A DNA stretch of 58,760 bases from NCBI RefSeq assembly GCF_020905375.1, contig NZ_JAJJBU010000002.1:1-58760 (forward strand). The letters run 5' to 3'. The notes under the pieces were generated by a model. It was given only the letters and a program-made list of their open reading frames with translations, had not been told where the DNA came from and did not search any database. The translations under genes and the position numbers were made by a program. Positions 29,501-38,065 of this stretch are shown here, piece after piece. Numbering within the stretch: position 1 is the first letter of the stretch; the number at the start of each line of letters is the position of its first letter. The stretch comes from Arthrobacter cryoconiti. GTDB taxonomy: Bacteria > Actinomycetota > Actinomycetes > Actinomycetales > Micrococcaceae.

Positions 29501-29531
29501 TCAGATGGACGTTGAAGACGCAGGCCATTGA
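26523..29531 (+). CDS. mcrB: McrB-like GTPase with probable EVE/PUA-like modified-base reader
   Basis: A 1002-residue AAA+ NTPase of the McrB family, the motor of type IV (modification-dependent) restriction. Walker A GPPGTGKTFLAGK lies near 709, Walker B LIIDEMNRGNLAKIFGEL near 795, and the McrB signature IGTMNTADRSIAMVD near 843. Upstream, about 500-640, WLVRQ...MKPDDFVLT...ELYLGIVSGDAEY...RRRVDW has the layout of an EVE/PUA-like domain, known to read modified cytosine and found in McrB-type proteins. The first about 480 residues are helical and unassigned. It overlaps its neighbours on both sides (ATGA at the start, TGATG at the end), so it belongs to the operon with the helicases and methyltransferase. 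Confidence 0.82.
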   Translation: MSTQQWKEFMEFAAKFAKTVDLDAEEYDYKLVLAERLTQTRELFLSKDSGWFEALRKDIASSNLMNQYFMMRLIEKGRTQPDDLWDIINLLWRRDEPSADHIDDFSERLRPFNPQQLSVGGIVGFASLLLMTRDPHRFPPYRARAVKKFLKLVGWDDRGSNGTPSRRYELLLEALDEMLRLAPDAGIVLRDRLDAQGLLWTVMNVDPTGEWSSIEAAALRNWRGEEMTIVETDYVRGFGLEPVLETAARLIIDAGIRGESSPFWPQGCSWTEQNAAELIKRIYENFDGGDDPFMVKLERQLSGAAVGVYVLAAEFMALHMLPLINVRSETKLSRVEEILGWSGESLAIPDVIRAGLFAGGSFHGGTGFNVRMWRHFCWLARFVLQVRTTSARELEDDLADPRKFALLTESVPDDPLGIKYSLEYLAWPTYFEPITSRTHRVRIQQAFAADIEGTSGSTDPDISWDLHRIRQVHEAAADGPSVDWYVEPYFSRWMKGGVSGQRAWLVRQSQGGVAMLDSWLECGFISTRAQHLGSPKPGSGFDDVQTAVNQGYQHIDYSERKARAQEYFRFLSQMKPDDFVLTAAEGELYLGIVSGDAEYADDETSRLRRRVDWQSNGISSENLPAPLPRLLEEQGSVVDLTDALSVIAPWFVTDLDLPSDKADLAPQPQPAVVPSLREATPELARKLYVPRDDLQEIIRLLQTRQQIVFYGPPGTGKTFLAGKIARFLAGDEHGDHVKTVQFHPSYAYEDFFEGYRPAKAEGGNVGFALEPGPLRRIAAEAAADGNRDKPYFLIIDEMNRGNLAKIFGELYFLLEYREQSINLQYNSEQTFVLPPNLFIIGTMNTADRSIAMVDAAIRRRFAFVELHPQDGMIAGMLERFLEGNGKPLLRSSLLNALNSEIEETSRDLMIGPSYFMKAHAESNQGLADIWKYELLPLLEEQYFGRMSRDKVREKFGLETLLKKVALLAGPIDMLVDESTDASFDGETHASSIDQMDVEDAGH

Positions 29532-30745
29532 TGCTGAAACATCTCGTACTTGATGAACTTCAATCGGATTCAGCTCCGGTAGAGCTAGACGACGAAACCG
29601 TCTCTAGTCTTGGCTTGACCGGCCTCGTATCTGTGATGCCTGCGCATGGTGGGATGTGGAAAATCCTGCCGTGCGGCCCGGTAGGTGCTGTGCAGATTGG
29701 TGGGTTGCTGGTTGAAGTGAAGCCAAAGGCAAAAGTGGGGCTGAGCAGGCTTTTGTTCTTGCTGGGCTATGCAAAAGATCCGGGGTTTCGCCCAGAGGAT
29801 GTTGCCGGGCTGGAATACACCGATCTTTTTTCGGCACTGGCTGAATCGCTTGCCCGGCAAGTCTCAGGTGCACTGAGCCGAGGAGTACACAGTGGATATG
29901 TAACCCTCGACGAAGCATTGCGCACCGTGCGAGGCAAGATCCGTGTGGGCGACCAAATGTCACGGCGTCCCGGAATGCTGATTCCACTCGAGGTTACCTA
30001 CGACGACTTCACGGTGGACATTCCGGAGAACCGCATTCTGCGCAGCGCCCTGCGGCTCATGATGCAGGTGCCGCGACTTGCGAATGATGTCGTGGCCAAA
30101 CTTGCCCATCTGGATTCAAAGTTGGATGGCGTTTCGCTGCTGCGATGGGGGAGCCCGTTGCCTGCATGGACGCCGTCCCGCCTCAACGACCGTTACGTTC
30201 CGGCGCTCCGCCTTGCGGAAATAGTCTTGAAGAATATGTCGGCAGAAGCCGGGTTGGGGCCGCACCGGGTGGCGTCCTTTGTGGTGAACATGTCCACTGT
30301 CTTCGAGGACTTTGTTACGACAGCGTTGGCTGAATCGCTATCCAAATATCCAGGGCAAACTGTTGCGCAGTATCCCGCGTATTTCGACGCAGATGATGGC
30401 TTTCCGAATTCTCAGCGGGTGCGAATGTACGTGGACGTTGTTCATGAAGTTCGCGGGCGTGCGGCGCTGATTTTCGATGCCAAGTACAAGGCATCATCGT
30501 GGTCGGGGGCGTATCCGAATGCCGATTATTATCAAATGTTGGCATACTGTACGGCTCTGGACTTACCGCGGGCCTGGTTGGTGTACGCGGGGAGTGGTAG
30601 TCCAAGAGTGAGATCTGTGGCCAACAGTTCAGTTTCGATTGCCGAGTTTCCCATTGACGTTTCTCAAACACCCGAAGCACTACTGAGTAGCGTTGATGCG
30701 CTGGTGGAGGCAGCAGCGGACGCGTCTCTGCTGGCCCTTCGTTGA
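29531..30745 (+). CDS. mcrC: McrC endonuclease subunit
   Basis: A 404-residue McrC-family protein that supplies the nuclease for the McrB ring. The N-terminal beta domain has GLVSVMPAHGG and GGLLVEVKPK. The C-terminal PD-(D/E)XK core has MYVDVVHE followed by ALIFDAKYKA (Asp and DAK near 316). VRGKIRVGDQMSRRPG is typical of the family's middle region. It starts at the ATG overlapping the McrB stop (TGATG). Last gene of the six-gene operon; a 355-base gap follows. Confidence 0.88.
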   Translation: MLKHLVLDELQSDSAPVELDDETVSSLGLTGLVSVMPAHGGMWKILPCGPVGAVQIGGLLVEVKPKAKVGLSRLLFLLGYAKDPGFRPEDVAGLEYTDLFSALAESLARQVSGALSRGVHSGYVTLDEALRTVRGKIRVGDQMSRRPGMLIPLEVTYDDFTVDIPENRILRSALRLMMQVPRLANDVVAKLAHLDSKLDGVSLLRWGSPLPAWTPSRLNDRYVPALRLAEIVLKNMSAEAGLGPHRVASFVVNMSTVFEDFVTTALAESLSKYPGQTVAQYPAYFDADDGFPNSQRVRMYVDVVHEVRGRAALIFDAKYKASSWSGAYPNADYYQMLAYCTALDLPRAWLVYAGSGSPRVRSVANSSVSIAEFPIDVSQTPEALLSSVDALVEAAADASLLALR

Positions 30746-31100
30746 CTGTAGAAGGTCGGCAGAAATTGGGCTTGCTGAGGATGCGGGTGGCGGGCAATGT
30801 GAGAATCAACTGATCTGCATCTGAGGGCTCCTTCACGGAAGAACAGGTATTCAATGAAAATATAGTTGCGGTATTTCATACTTGTGAAGCTGATCCCGGA
30901 ATTCGGGCCGAGCCTAGGTATGCAGCGTTCTTGTCTGGGTTCGGGAGGCTTTTGGTTGGCATGAACCGTAGGTGATCCTGGGCCTGAATTGCGTGTAAAT
31001 ATGTATTGGCAGTAACGATTCATTGAATGTCAGTCCCCGCCTATAGGGTAAGTGACATTACCATTTTTGGCCTTGGGGCCCATTTTCTGGAAGCTAATAC
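30746..31100. other. Gap between mcrC and the HelD-like gene
   Basis: 355 bases with no gene-like frame. The operon end and the promoter of the helicase must lie here. There is no strong terminator hairpin; the part near 30840-30880 is AT-rich. Confidence 0.4.
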
Positions 31101-33503
31101 ATGAGCGTTGAGGTTGACCGTTTCAACGACAGCGATGTGGAAATTCAAGTGGAGCAGGATTTTTTTGATCTTGCAGTGGCAGAACGAACACGTGCCAACG
31201 CTTGGACAGACACGTCCACATGGTCGGGCGGAACAGCAGCTGAACGGCGAGGGTTTCAGCGTATCCGTGACGCCAAAACGGCATTCAGCGACGACGATCA
31301 GGTGGCGCATGGAAGTATCACCCTAGAAGACGGGGAGACTTATCATGTGGGAAAGCTGCCGGTCTTTACTGAAGACCGCGATGCCCTAGTGGTCAGTTGG
31401 CAATCTGAGAAGGGTGCCCTGTACAACCAGGCCAGCTACAGCGACCCTCGGGGGCTGACCGCCAAGAGAGCAATTGTCGCTCCCCGCAACAAAGTGTTGT
31501 CAGTAGTTGACACCATTTTCGCCGATGTTCAAGCCAAAGTTGCGGAACTTCGTGGAGAGTCAAAGCCAGATGACGCGCTCTTGTCGTCGTTGGAATCCAG
31601 CCGCGATGGCTCAATGTCCGATATCGCCAGCACCATTCAGGCGGCCCAGGACAGAATTATTCGCTCAGACAAGGATCAATTGCTGGTGGTGCAGGGCGGT
31701 CCGGGAACGGGAAAGACTGCAGTTGCCCTGCACCGCGTTTCTTGGCTCCTATACAATTTTCCCGAAGAGTTGAAAGCCACAGACATCCTCGTCGTTGGCC
31801 CTAACCCCACTTTTACTCGGTACATTCGCCAAGTCCTGCCGTCGCTTGGCGATGAAAATGTGGTGCAAAAGGCCTTGAAGAACTTGCTGTCGCCCGGAAT
31901 AACCGCAGTAGGCAGTTACAATGACGCGACAGCCGAGCTCAAGGGTTCAGCGATCATGCTTGACCTATTGGCAACAGCCCTTGATGACCGCATTCGAGAA
32001 CCTGTGGATCCGGTAACGCTTCGCCTTCGCAACAGTGGTCGGAGCGTAGACCTTGATCAGCGTGCAGTTTCAGAGCGAATTCGCCAACTTCGAAGCGAAA
32101 TTTATGTCAGCGGGAGATCCATGCTTAGAGACTTTCTAGTGGAACTGGCCGGCATCGAGCTTAAGCTTCTCGCGGGCACTACGGCGGCAGAGATGTTGGA
32201 CTCCAAAGCGCTGGATTCGGCGACAGATCGAATGTGGCCACAATTGTCAGCTCAACAATTCCTTCGTGAGCTCCTAGGCTCCAAAGAACGATTGCTTCGG
32301 GCAGCCCCCATGCAGTTTCTGGCAGCAGACATCGAGACTTTGCATCGGCCATCCGCAGACAAGGTGAGCGATGAGCCTTGGACAATCGCCGATCTAGCCC
32401 TGCTAGATGAAGCCAACGAACTGTTGCGCGGTGAGCCCGAACTCTTCGGGCACATCGTCGTAGACGAAGCCCAAGACTTGTCGGAAATGCAGCTAGCCGC
32501 AATCCGGAGACGGTCCCGGACTGGCGCCATGACAATTGTTGGAGACATTGCTCAATCGACGGGACCGCATGCTTCCGACGATTGGGAGTCAACGAAGTCT
32601 TCTTTGTCTTCCAATTTGCCGGTGAATGAAGCCACGCTTGAACATGGATACCGAGTTCCGCGTGAGGTGTTCGAGGTCGCCCTTCCTGTATTGAAAGTTG
32701 CTGCACCGGGGGTTACTCCTCCTCGGATTGTCCGTGATTCGGGTGTGCAACCTCGGTTTACGAGTGTAGACGAAGGACAGTTCCATGAGGCTTTGGTCGA
32801 AGTTATTCGAGAGCATGCTGCCAGTGGCCGATCCGTCGGCGTCATCGCCCGGCTAGAACAATGGCCTGAAATTCGGGAGGAACTCAAGGCGACAGACAGC
32901 AAATGGGGAGAATCCATTTCTGGCCAGTTGACCAGTGCCATCAATCTCGTCACTCCTGAAGACTCCAAAGGTCTGGAGTTCGATGCAGTTGTCGTAGTTG
33001 ATCCTCAAGATATTCTCAACATGCCAAGAGGTGAGCGCTTCCTCTACATTGCGCTTACGAGAACCACCACATTCCTCGACGTCATCTATCCGTCGGGACG
33101 ACTCCCGAAGATCTTCGATACCGAATCCACAGAGTCGGAGAGTAGTCCACAGCTGCAGGGCGACATGTCGGGTTTTCGCGAGACCGTGACTGAGGCAGAG
33201 CAGGGCATCGAGCAGCCTGAAAGTTTGACAGGATCTCACGCTGAGGCAGCGACAGAGCCCACCTCAGGACGGCTAGAGGAAACCGTGGTCCCGTCGATCG
33301 CTACTCCCAAGGCTACGGCACCTAGTCAGAGTACGCAGGAATCATTGACTCCTCCTGCAGCTGTCCGTCTTTCCGGCGCTGCACTCAGGGGTGTGCAGTC
33401 AAACGCACGCATACTTCTGGATGAGTTGGTCGAAATATCCCCAGCGAAACACTGGGAATCGGTTGTTGCAGAGCTGGCACGTCTGATCGAGGAGTCTCGA
33501 TAG
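31101..33503 (+). CDS. HelD-like superfamily 1 (UvrD/Rep) helicase
   Basis: An 800-residue UvrD/Rep-type ATPase close to HelD, a protein that binds RNA polymerase and removes stalled complexes. Walker A VQGGPGTGKTAVALHR lies near 198, ILVVGPNPTF is typical of HelD, DEAQD box near 454, motif III TIVGDIAQS, then GLEFDAVVVVD and YIALTRTT as motifs V-VI. The N-terminal region before Walker A would be the coiled-coil arm. A Thr/Ser/Pro-rich linker (about 680-755) precedes a short C-terminal helix. ATG is preceded by GGAAG. It could be housekeeping or an added defence or antibiotic-tolerance factor; its location inside the island suggests the latter. Confidence 0.8.
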   Translation: MSVEVDRFNDSDVEIQVEQDFFDLAVAERTRANAWTDTSTWSGGTAAERRGFQRIRDAKTAFSDDDQVAHGSITLEDGETYHVGKLPVFTEDRDALVVSWQSEKGALYNQASYSDPRGLTAKRAIVAPRNKVLSVVDTIFADVQAKVAELRGESKPDDALLSSLESSRDGSMSDIASTIQAAQDRIIRSDKDQLLVVQGGPGTGKTAVALHRVSWLLYNFPEELKATDILVVGPNPTFTRYIRQVLPSLGDENVVQKALKNLLSPGITAVGSYNDATAELKGSAIMLDLLATALDDRIREPVDPVTLRLRNSGRSVDLDQRAVSERIRQLRSEIYVSGRSMLRDFLVELAGIELKLLAGTTAAEMLDSKALDSATDRMWPQLSAQQFLRELLGSKERLLRAAPMQFLAADIETLHRPSADKVSDEPWTIADLALLDEANELLRGEPELFGHIVVDEAQDLSEMQLAAIRRRSRTGAMTIVGDIAQSTGPHASDDWESTKSSLSSNLPVNEATLEHGYRVPREVFEVALPVLKVAAPGVTPPRIVRDSGVQPRFTSVDEGQFHEALVEVIREHAASGRSVGVIARLEQWPEIREELKATDSKWGESISGQLTSAINLVTPEDSKGLEFDAVVVVDPQDILNMPRGERFLYIALTRTTTFLDVIYPSGRLPKIFDTESTESESSPQLQGDMSGFRETVTEAEQGIEQPESLTGSHAEAATEPTSGRLEETVVPSIATPKATAPSQSTQESLTPPAAVRLSGAALRGVQSNARILLDELVEISPAKHWESVVAELARLIEESR

Positions 33504-33733
33504 ACCCTCTCAAATGGTGCTGGTGGGACCCAACCGTCAGTCAGTCAAGTGGCGCGTACAGATCATGTGACGTTCCGTTTCAGCCGCTCGACGTGTTTGC
33601 GGGGTCCAGGTAGCAACTTTTTCCGCGAGGTCCGAGTCGAGGCGACCACCGTGGTGTGGGGATAGGACCCTGACGTGGACATTCGCTGGCCTACTATGGA
33701 AGACCGCACTACCCATCGAGAGCTCGGGATCGC

Positions 33734-34807
33734 CTACGTCATCCCCAATCCTTCGATCCGGGGCCCGCGGCTCATGGGCGGCTGATATGCGGAGCTCTTG
33801 TCCATTGCCCAGGGTGCGAGAATGCCGGCGGCGACCATTTGATCGCTGAGTTGGGCGAGCTTGTAGTTTGGATCGGATTCAAGGGCATGTTGGAAGCACT
33901 GGTGGGCGCGAGATCCCTTGCCTTCCCACCACTGGATGATACCCAAGCTGGTGAGGACCGGCGCCGCATCGGGGCCGTCGGCTCGAGTATATAGGTGAAG
34001 GAGAAGCTCTTGGGCACGGTCAACGCGTTGCCAATGAGGTGGGCGTTTCGTTTGGCCCAGCAGCAAGTTACCCATACTGTCGTCCAGCCCAGGAATATCA
34101 GCCAGCAGCCGGTCCCTCACGGAAATGAACTTGAAATCAGCTAGCAGCTCGGCCGACTGCGCATCAGTTGGTAGGTCGGCGCCTTCGAGCAAGGTGCCCC
34201 ACAGGGTTCGCGCCTTGGCTGTAGCAACCGGCGGGGTCATGGCCTCGATTCGAAGGCAGTGTTTGAACACCTCTTCGCTCAGGTCCCTCCGAGCCAGAAT
34301 GGGAATGCGGAATCCTGGGCCGGGCTCAATGCTGGATCCGCGAAACACCAGCTCCGCGTTAAGCTCGCTCGTCTTGATAGTTTCAAGGGGGCTGCGCGCC
34401 AGCGGATCGGGAACAATCTGGAAGTAGTTGGTGAATGAGGTTTCGCTGATGATCCAGCCGTCGCGGACATTGATGTCGTGCTGCGACAGCTCCCCGGCCA
34501 AGATTCCAATGACATCTTCGTATGGCCTGTCATCCATGGGTTCCCACAGAGCAGGTGTAAAGATGCCAAAAACGACGCCGGTTGCCTCACGGTCGTTGGC
34601 AATACACTTGACGACCTCATGCACATACCTTGCGGTGGCCGCTCCCTCTTTGGGAAGTCCCACCCGAAGAGTCGAGCCAATCCGGCGGCCGTCCAGGGTA
34701 ATGCAGACCAGGCTTTCCTTTGGCCAATAACCGAGGGTATGCCCCATGAGGCTGATGAAGTCTTCCGGGGTCTTGATGCTGAGCCGTTCCACAATTCCTC
34801 CGACCAT
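33734..34807 (-). CDS. DUF4192 family protein
   Basis: About 357 residues. IKTPEDFISLMGHTLGYWPKES with LVCITLDGRRIGSTLRVGLP is the DUF4192 N-terminal signature, common in actinobacteria. The C-terminal part contains short helices that look TPR-like (HQCFQHALESDPNYKLAQL), ending PRIEGLGMT. I start at the ATG at 34807 (MVGGIVERLS); the frame is open further upstream but that sequence does not look like the family. Function unknown. Confidence 0.75.
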   Translation of the reverse strand: MVGGIVERLSIKTPEDFISLMGHTLGYWPKESLVCITLDGRRIGSTLRVGLPKEGAATARYVHEVVKCIANDREATGVVFGIFTPALWEPMDDRPYEDVIGILAGELSQHDINVRDGWIISETSFTNYFQIVPDPLARSPLETIKTSELNAELVFRGSSIEPGPGFRIPILARRDLSEEVFKHCLRIEAMTPPVATAKARTLWGTLLEGADLPTDAQSAELLADFKFISVRDRLLADIPGLDDSMGNLLLGQTKRPPHWQRVDRAQELLLHLYTRADGPDAAPVLTSLGIIQWWEGKGSRAHQCFQHALESDPNYKLAQLSDQMVAAGILAPWAMDKSSAYQPPMSRGPRIEGLGMT

Positions 34808-34919
34808 GCACGGGTCATGAGCCAAAGCTCCTGTCACCAGTTCATGGGAAGGAGAAGGGAATGCAACGTGGATGGTCCAGCAGGCGCATAGCTGGACCAT
34901 CCACGAATGCCCAGGATAG

Positions 34920-35888
34920 TCAATGACCCTGCAGGAGCTGTTCTGCCTGGTTGATGAGCACGCGTTCGCGGGGATTCAGAGGCATCCCGCGAAACTGGTA
35001 GTCACGTACTTCAATGACACAGCGGTGGAGATGGACAGCGGATTTTGTCTTGAAGAGATCGAAGATGGGGGTCGCACGATTGCGGACCAAGTACATTTGA
35101 TCGGTGGTGCTGCGCAGCCAAAGATTCATCAGTAGCACCATGAACCAGCGGGAGCGTATGTCGCGCTGTAGCCGCTGCGTGGACTCGCGGAACCGGGGCA
35201 GAATCAAGCCAATACTGACCAGAATGACAGCCAGACTTTCGAAGGCTGGAAAAGACCAATTAAGCCCATGGACCAATGCGCTGCTGTGACCGGAGGTCAC
35301 TTCGAATAGCCCCAGCGCCAGCCGATTGGCCAGAGCTAGAACCATAAAAATGCAGCCAGTAGCGAAGCAGCCAACGCCCGATTGGAAGGTACGGCTGCGC
35401 ATCTGCGGGAAGAACCGCCGAGAAGTGCGTGCGACGGAAACACACACCCCAATAATGAATGCTGATCCCACCCAAAGGAACAACTGCATGCCGGGCTGGT
35501 CTCCGTAGGCCAGGGGCAGATCCCGGTTCGTTACGTCCACTTTGCTGAGTAAAAAACCTGCAACGACGCACATCGCTGCCATGGCGGCAGCCAAGCGTCC
35601 CCACCTGAGGAGGCGCCGCCGTCGTGCTTCATTGTTGAAGGCGGCCAAGACCATGGCAGTGTGAAATTGCCAGAAGCCAGCCAGGATGGCAAGGATGAGG
35701 ACCAGCCCCACATGGTTGTGCCCGCCGAGGATGGGGTCCGTTGCAGCATAGACGGACGGTATGAAGAGAGTGCAGGCGATGGCGGCAAATAATGTAGCGC
35801 GCAGGACGGACGCGCGTTCTTTGTCCAGGGCTGTCGGAAGGCGGACAGCGGTGAGGATCCAGAGCATTGCCGCTGGAACGTAGTCCAT
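34920..35888 (-). CDS. DUF6545 / MAB_1171c-like integral membrane protein
   Basis: A 322-residue protein whose first about 220 residues form six or seven hydrophobic helices and whose C-terminal 90 residues are soluble and basic (RHRC...RDYQFRGMPLNPRERVLI). This layout and the pairing with a HEFSH metalloprotease resemble the MAB_1171c putative-transporter family of actinobacteria. It starts at the stop of the protease gene, so both are in one unit. In the relatives I recall, an XRE-type regulator usually accompanies the pair; I do not see one here. The function is unknown. Confidence 0.65.
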   Translation of the reverse strand: MDYVPAAMLWILTAVRLPTALDKERASVLRATLFAAIACTLFIPSVYAATDPILGGHNHVGLVLILAILAGFWQFHTAMVLAAFNNEARRRRLLRWGRLAAAMAAMCVVAGFLLSKVDVTNRDLPLAYGDQPGMQLFLWVGSAFIIGVCVSVARTSRRFFPQMRSRTFQSGVGCFATGCIFMVLALANRLALGLFEVTSGHSSALVHGLNWSFPAFESLAVILVSIGLILPRFRESTQRLQRDIRSRWFMVLLMNLWLRSTTDQMYLVRNRATPIFDLFKTKSAVHLHRCVIEVRDYQFRGMPLNPRERVLINQAEQLLQGH

Positions 35889-36454
35889 TATCCGAAGACC
35901 TTGTTGAATCCAGACGGGTCGGCAGATGGCTCCTGCGGGCGGCGGAGGATACGTTCGGTGAGGAGGTCGGCAAGGTACTCGGCAGTGCCTTCGGTGTCGC
36001 TGGCAAAGCTGCTGCGTCCGAGGATCATCAAAGGTATTTGGGGGATGCCAGGTAACGGCGGTAGAAGCAGTGAAGTGGCACAGAACTGGTGATTCAGGAT
36101 CATGTGCGAAAATTCGTGGAGGATGATCAACTGCCGGTGCCAGACAGTTAATTCTGGCGCGTGGAGGACGTAGTCACAGTCTTCACAGTGAAGCCAGAGG
36201 CCACAGAGATCGTGCCTGTCAAGGGTAGGCATTTCCCCGATGACAATTGGCAAGCCACTCCTGGCCTCGATCAACGATTGGATGCTTTGCAAGTCCGGAT
36301 ACTCGCCAAGGTCGAGCCCACGAATGGTGTCGCGGGCGGTGTGACGAATCTGCCGGGCGTTCAGGTGGGACACCTCAGCGTTTGGGTCCTGGCCAGACCT
36401 TGCTTTGGGCGTGTTTTTACCGGACGGATCCTCTTGGTGCTGGCGAATGAACAT
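35888..36454 (-). CDS. ImmA/IrrE-type metalloprotease
   Basis: A 188-residue protein with the zinc-protease motif HEFSH (LIILHEFSHMILNH) near residues 113-117 and a downstream acidic helix TEGTAEYLADLLTERI that could give the third ligand. ImmA/IrrE proteases cut XRE-type repressors and trigger excision or stress responses. Here it is coupled to the DUF6545 membrane protein. No XRE repressor is next to it. The antitoxin of the TAC module (38.8 kb) is the nearest HTH protein, but a link is speculation. Confidence 0.7.
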   Translation of the reverse strand: MFIRQHQEDPSGKNTPKARSGQDPNAEVSHLNARQIRHTARDTIRGLDLGEYPDLQSIQSLIEARSGLPIVIGEMPTLDRHDLCGLWLHCEDCDYVLHAPELTVWHRQLIILHEFSHMILNHQFCATSLLLPPLPGIPQIPLMILGRSSFASDTEGTAEYLADLLTERILRRPQEPSADPSGFNKVFG

Positions 36455-36551
36455 TTGCGGAACCCATCGACTTCCTCAGCGGCTGAGACTCAACGCCATG
36501 CCTTAAATGTTAAATCCGTCAGTGCCGGCTGGGTAGGCGTGGGACGTAACT

Positions 36552-37058
36552 TTATTCGCCGTTGCTTTTCCGGGCAAGGTATTGCCTGAGGCCCTCTTCG
36601 CCACGACCCATCAGTACTCGGTGGGCGTATGTGAAAGCGGGGGCGGCCACGGGGCTCAGAAATGACATCCAACGGCTGGTGGGCCTGACCCGCCACTCGA
36701 TTTTCATCCGGGTGCTGCCTCCGGTGAGGTCAACCAATGTGACACGACCTTCGCCGTGTAGGTCGCCCTCGGCATCAAAGACAATCTCGTTTGGGCTGTC
36801 AACGAAGGTCGGGTGATAGGAAACTTTCAGCGTGTAACCCAAAGAAGCCTTGAAGTTCAGGGTGGCGGTGGTCGCCATCAGAATTTCAGCATCGCTGGCA
36901 CTAGGGGTATGCGGCGCCCGCTCGAGTGGTTTTGCCAAAGTACATCCCGGCCACCAATCGGGCCAAGCCATGTTGGGATCGGCAATAACATTCCAAACTT
37001 CCTGCATGGTGTTGGGGAATGTCCATGGTGATGAAAGGTCATAAAGTCGAGCTGCCAT
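36552..37058 (-). CDS. SRPBCC (START-like) family protein
   Basis: About 168 residues from the ATG at 37058. YDLSSPWTFPNTMQEVWNVI followed by WPDWWPGC, a central beta-sheet with VTLVDLTGGSTRMKIEWRV, and a long C-terminal helix (HRVLMGRGEEGLRQYL) give the START-like polyketide-cyclase/dehydratase pattern. These proteins bind lipids or small hydrophobic molecules. The specific ligand is not visible. Not a typical defence gene, so it may be a metabolic passenger with the MpaB-like gene upstream. Confidence 0.7.
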   Translation of the reverse strand: MAARLYDLSSPWTFPNTMQEVWNVIADPNMAWPDWWPGCTLAKPLERAPHTPSASDAEILMATTATLNFKASLGYTLKVSYHPTFVDSPNEIVFDAEGDLHGEGRVTLVDLTGGSTRMKIEWRVRPTSRWMSFLSPVAAPAFTYAHRVLMGRGEEGLRQYLARKSNGE

Positions 37059-37180
37059 GGGGCTATTGTTGCACGGCGAATCCCTGCGGGGGTGGCCGCT
37101 GGGATGAGAAGCGGGCCGTTGGTCATTGGGTAGAAGACAACTGATCAACACCAATATTGGTTTTGCTGGCGTCTTCTTGG

Positions 37181-38065
37181 CTAATGATCCGGCTGGCTTG
37201 CTGGGGTCATGATATTTTCCGGTCCAATGTCATCGAGGCGGTAGCCGTTGGGGTAAAGACTTGAACCTTCTTCGCCTGGGACAAAATGAGGCGCTGAGCT
37301 GAGCGGACGGCGGCGATGAATTGTATTGCGCGCCTTCAACACCGTGTGCAGGGATGTTTTGATTATCTGTGTGGCTCGGGGGAGGCGGAGGGCATCGCTG
37401 AGGCGGTCGTCGTCGAACATGGCGGAGAGTATTGTACTGGTCAATGGCCTCGCGGCTGCAGGCAGCCTGGATTTCAAGACTTGGACTGTGCTGGCCATCA
37501 GTTGTGCACCGGCGGGGGAGTAGGCGATGTTGTCACGCTCGTAGCTATCGAAGAACCGTTCCGCGTCTTGGAATGTTGCGGGGATGCCTGCGATGTTCAT
37601 GCGGGCGCCGAGCTCCTGGCAGAAGCGGGTTGCTGCGGTTTCCTCCGTCAGTGTTGGTGCCCGCCAGGCATGTGCGCGGGCCCATCGGACGGGGACGAAG
37701 AGAAGGGTGAGGAGGACGTAGAGGAAGTCGTCCTGGCTGCCAGAGACGTGACGGTGGACGTGGTTGAGGAGGCGCATCATGTGGCGGCCACGGTCGCTGT
37801 CCAGGCCGCTGGTGATGAGCTCGTAGGTGACGATGGCAGTGTCGTAGGAGCGCTTCATGGGGCGTTCGATGATCTCGCCGTTTCGTTGAAGCGTGGCAGC
37901 GATGCTGGGGATAGCGAAGTTGCGGTAGTAGGCGAGGAAGAACCCGAGCTCCATGTCCGCGGCGAGGTCGAAGAGGACCATTTGGCGGTAGGTGGCTTCC
38001 CAACGTTCGGGGGCCGCATCCGCCTGGTGGCCGGCGGACATGGTGAGGCTGGAGTGGATCGGCAT
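37181..38065 (-). CDS. Oxygenase MpaB family (DUF2236) protein
   Basis: About 294 residues. The DUF2236 signature region is present: GRHMMRLLNHVHRHV, DDFLYVLLTLLFVPVRW, and an ELG...ERFFDSYE block. The family includes MpaB and latex-clearing-protein-like haem oxygenases; the conserved RxxxLxxH-type segment would hold the haem site. I chose the ATG at 38065 (MPIHSS) because GGGAGG lies nine bases upstream; a frame start at 38131 has no such signal. The substrate is unknown. Confidence 0.72.
   Translation of the reverse strand: MPIHSSLTMSAGHQADAAPERWEATYRQMVLFDLAADMELGFFLAYYRNFAIPSIAATLQRNGEIIERPMKRSYDTAIVTYELITSGLDSDRGRHMMRLLNHVHRHVSGSQDDFLYVLLTLLFVPVRWARAHAWRAPTLTEETAATRFCQELGARMNIAGIPATFQDAERFFDSYERDNIAYSPAGAQLMASTVQVLKSRLPAAARPLTSTILSAMFDDDRLSDALRLPRATQIIKTSLHTVLKARNTIHRRRPLSSAPHFVPGEEGSSLYPNGYRLDDIGPENIMTPASQPDH

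Noticed and set aside
13621-30745. Canonical DISARM or BREX locus
   Set aside because: No DrmB as a separate gene, no DrmC phospholipase-D protein, and no PglZ/BrxC/BrxL. DUF1998 is fused to the helicase, as in Druantia/ARMADA-type proteins.
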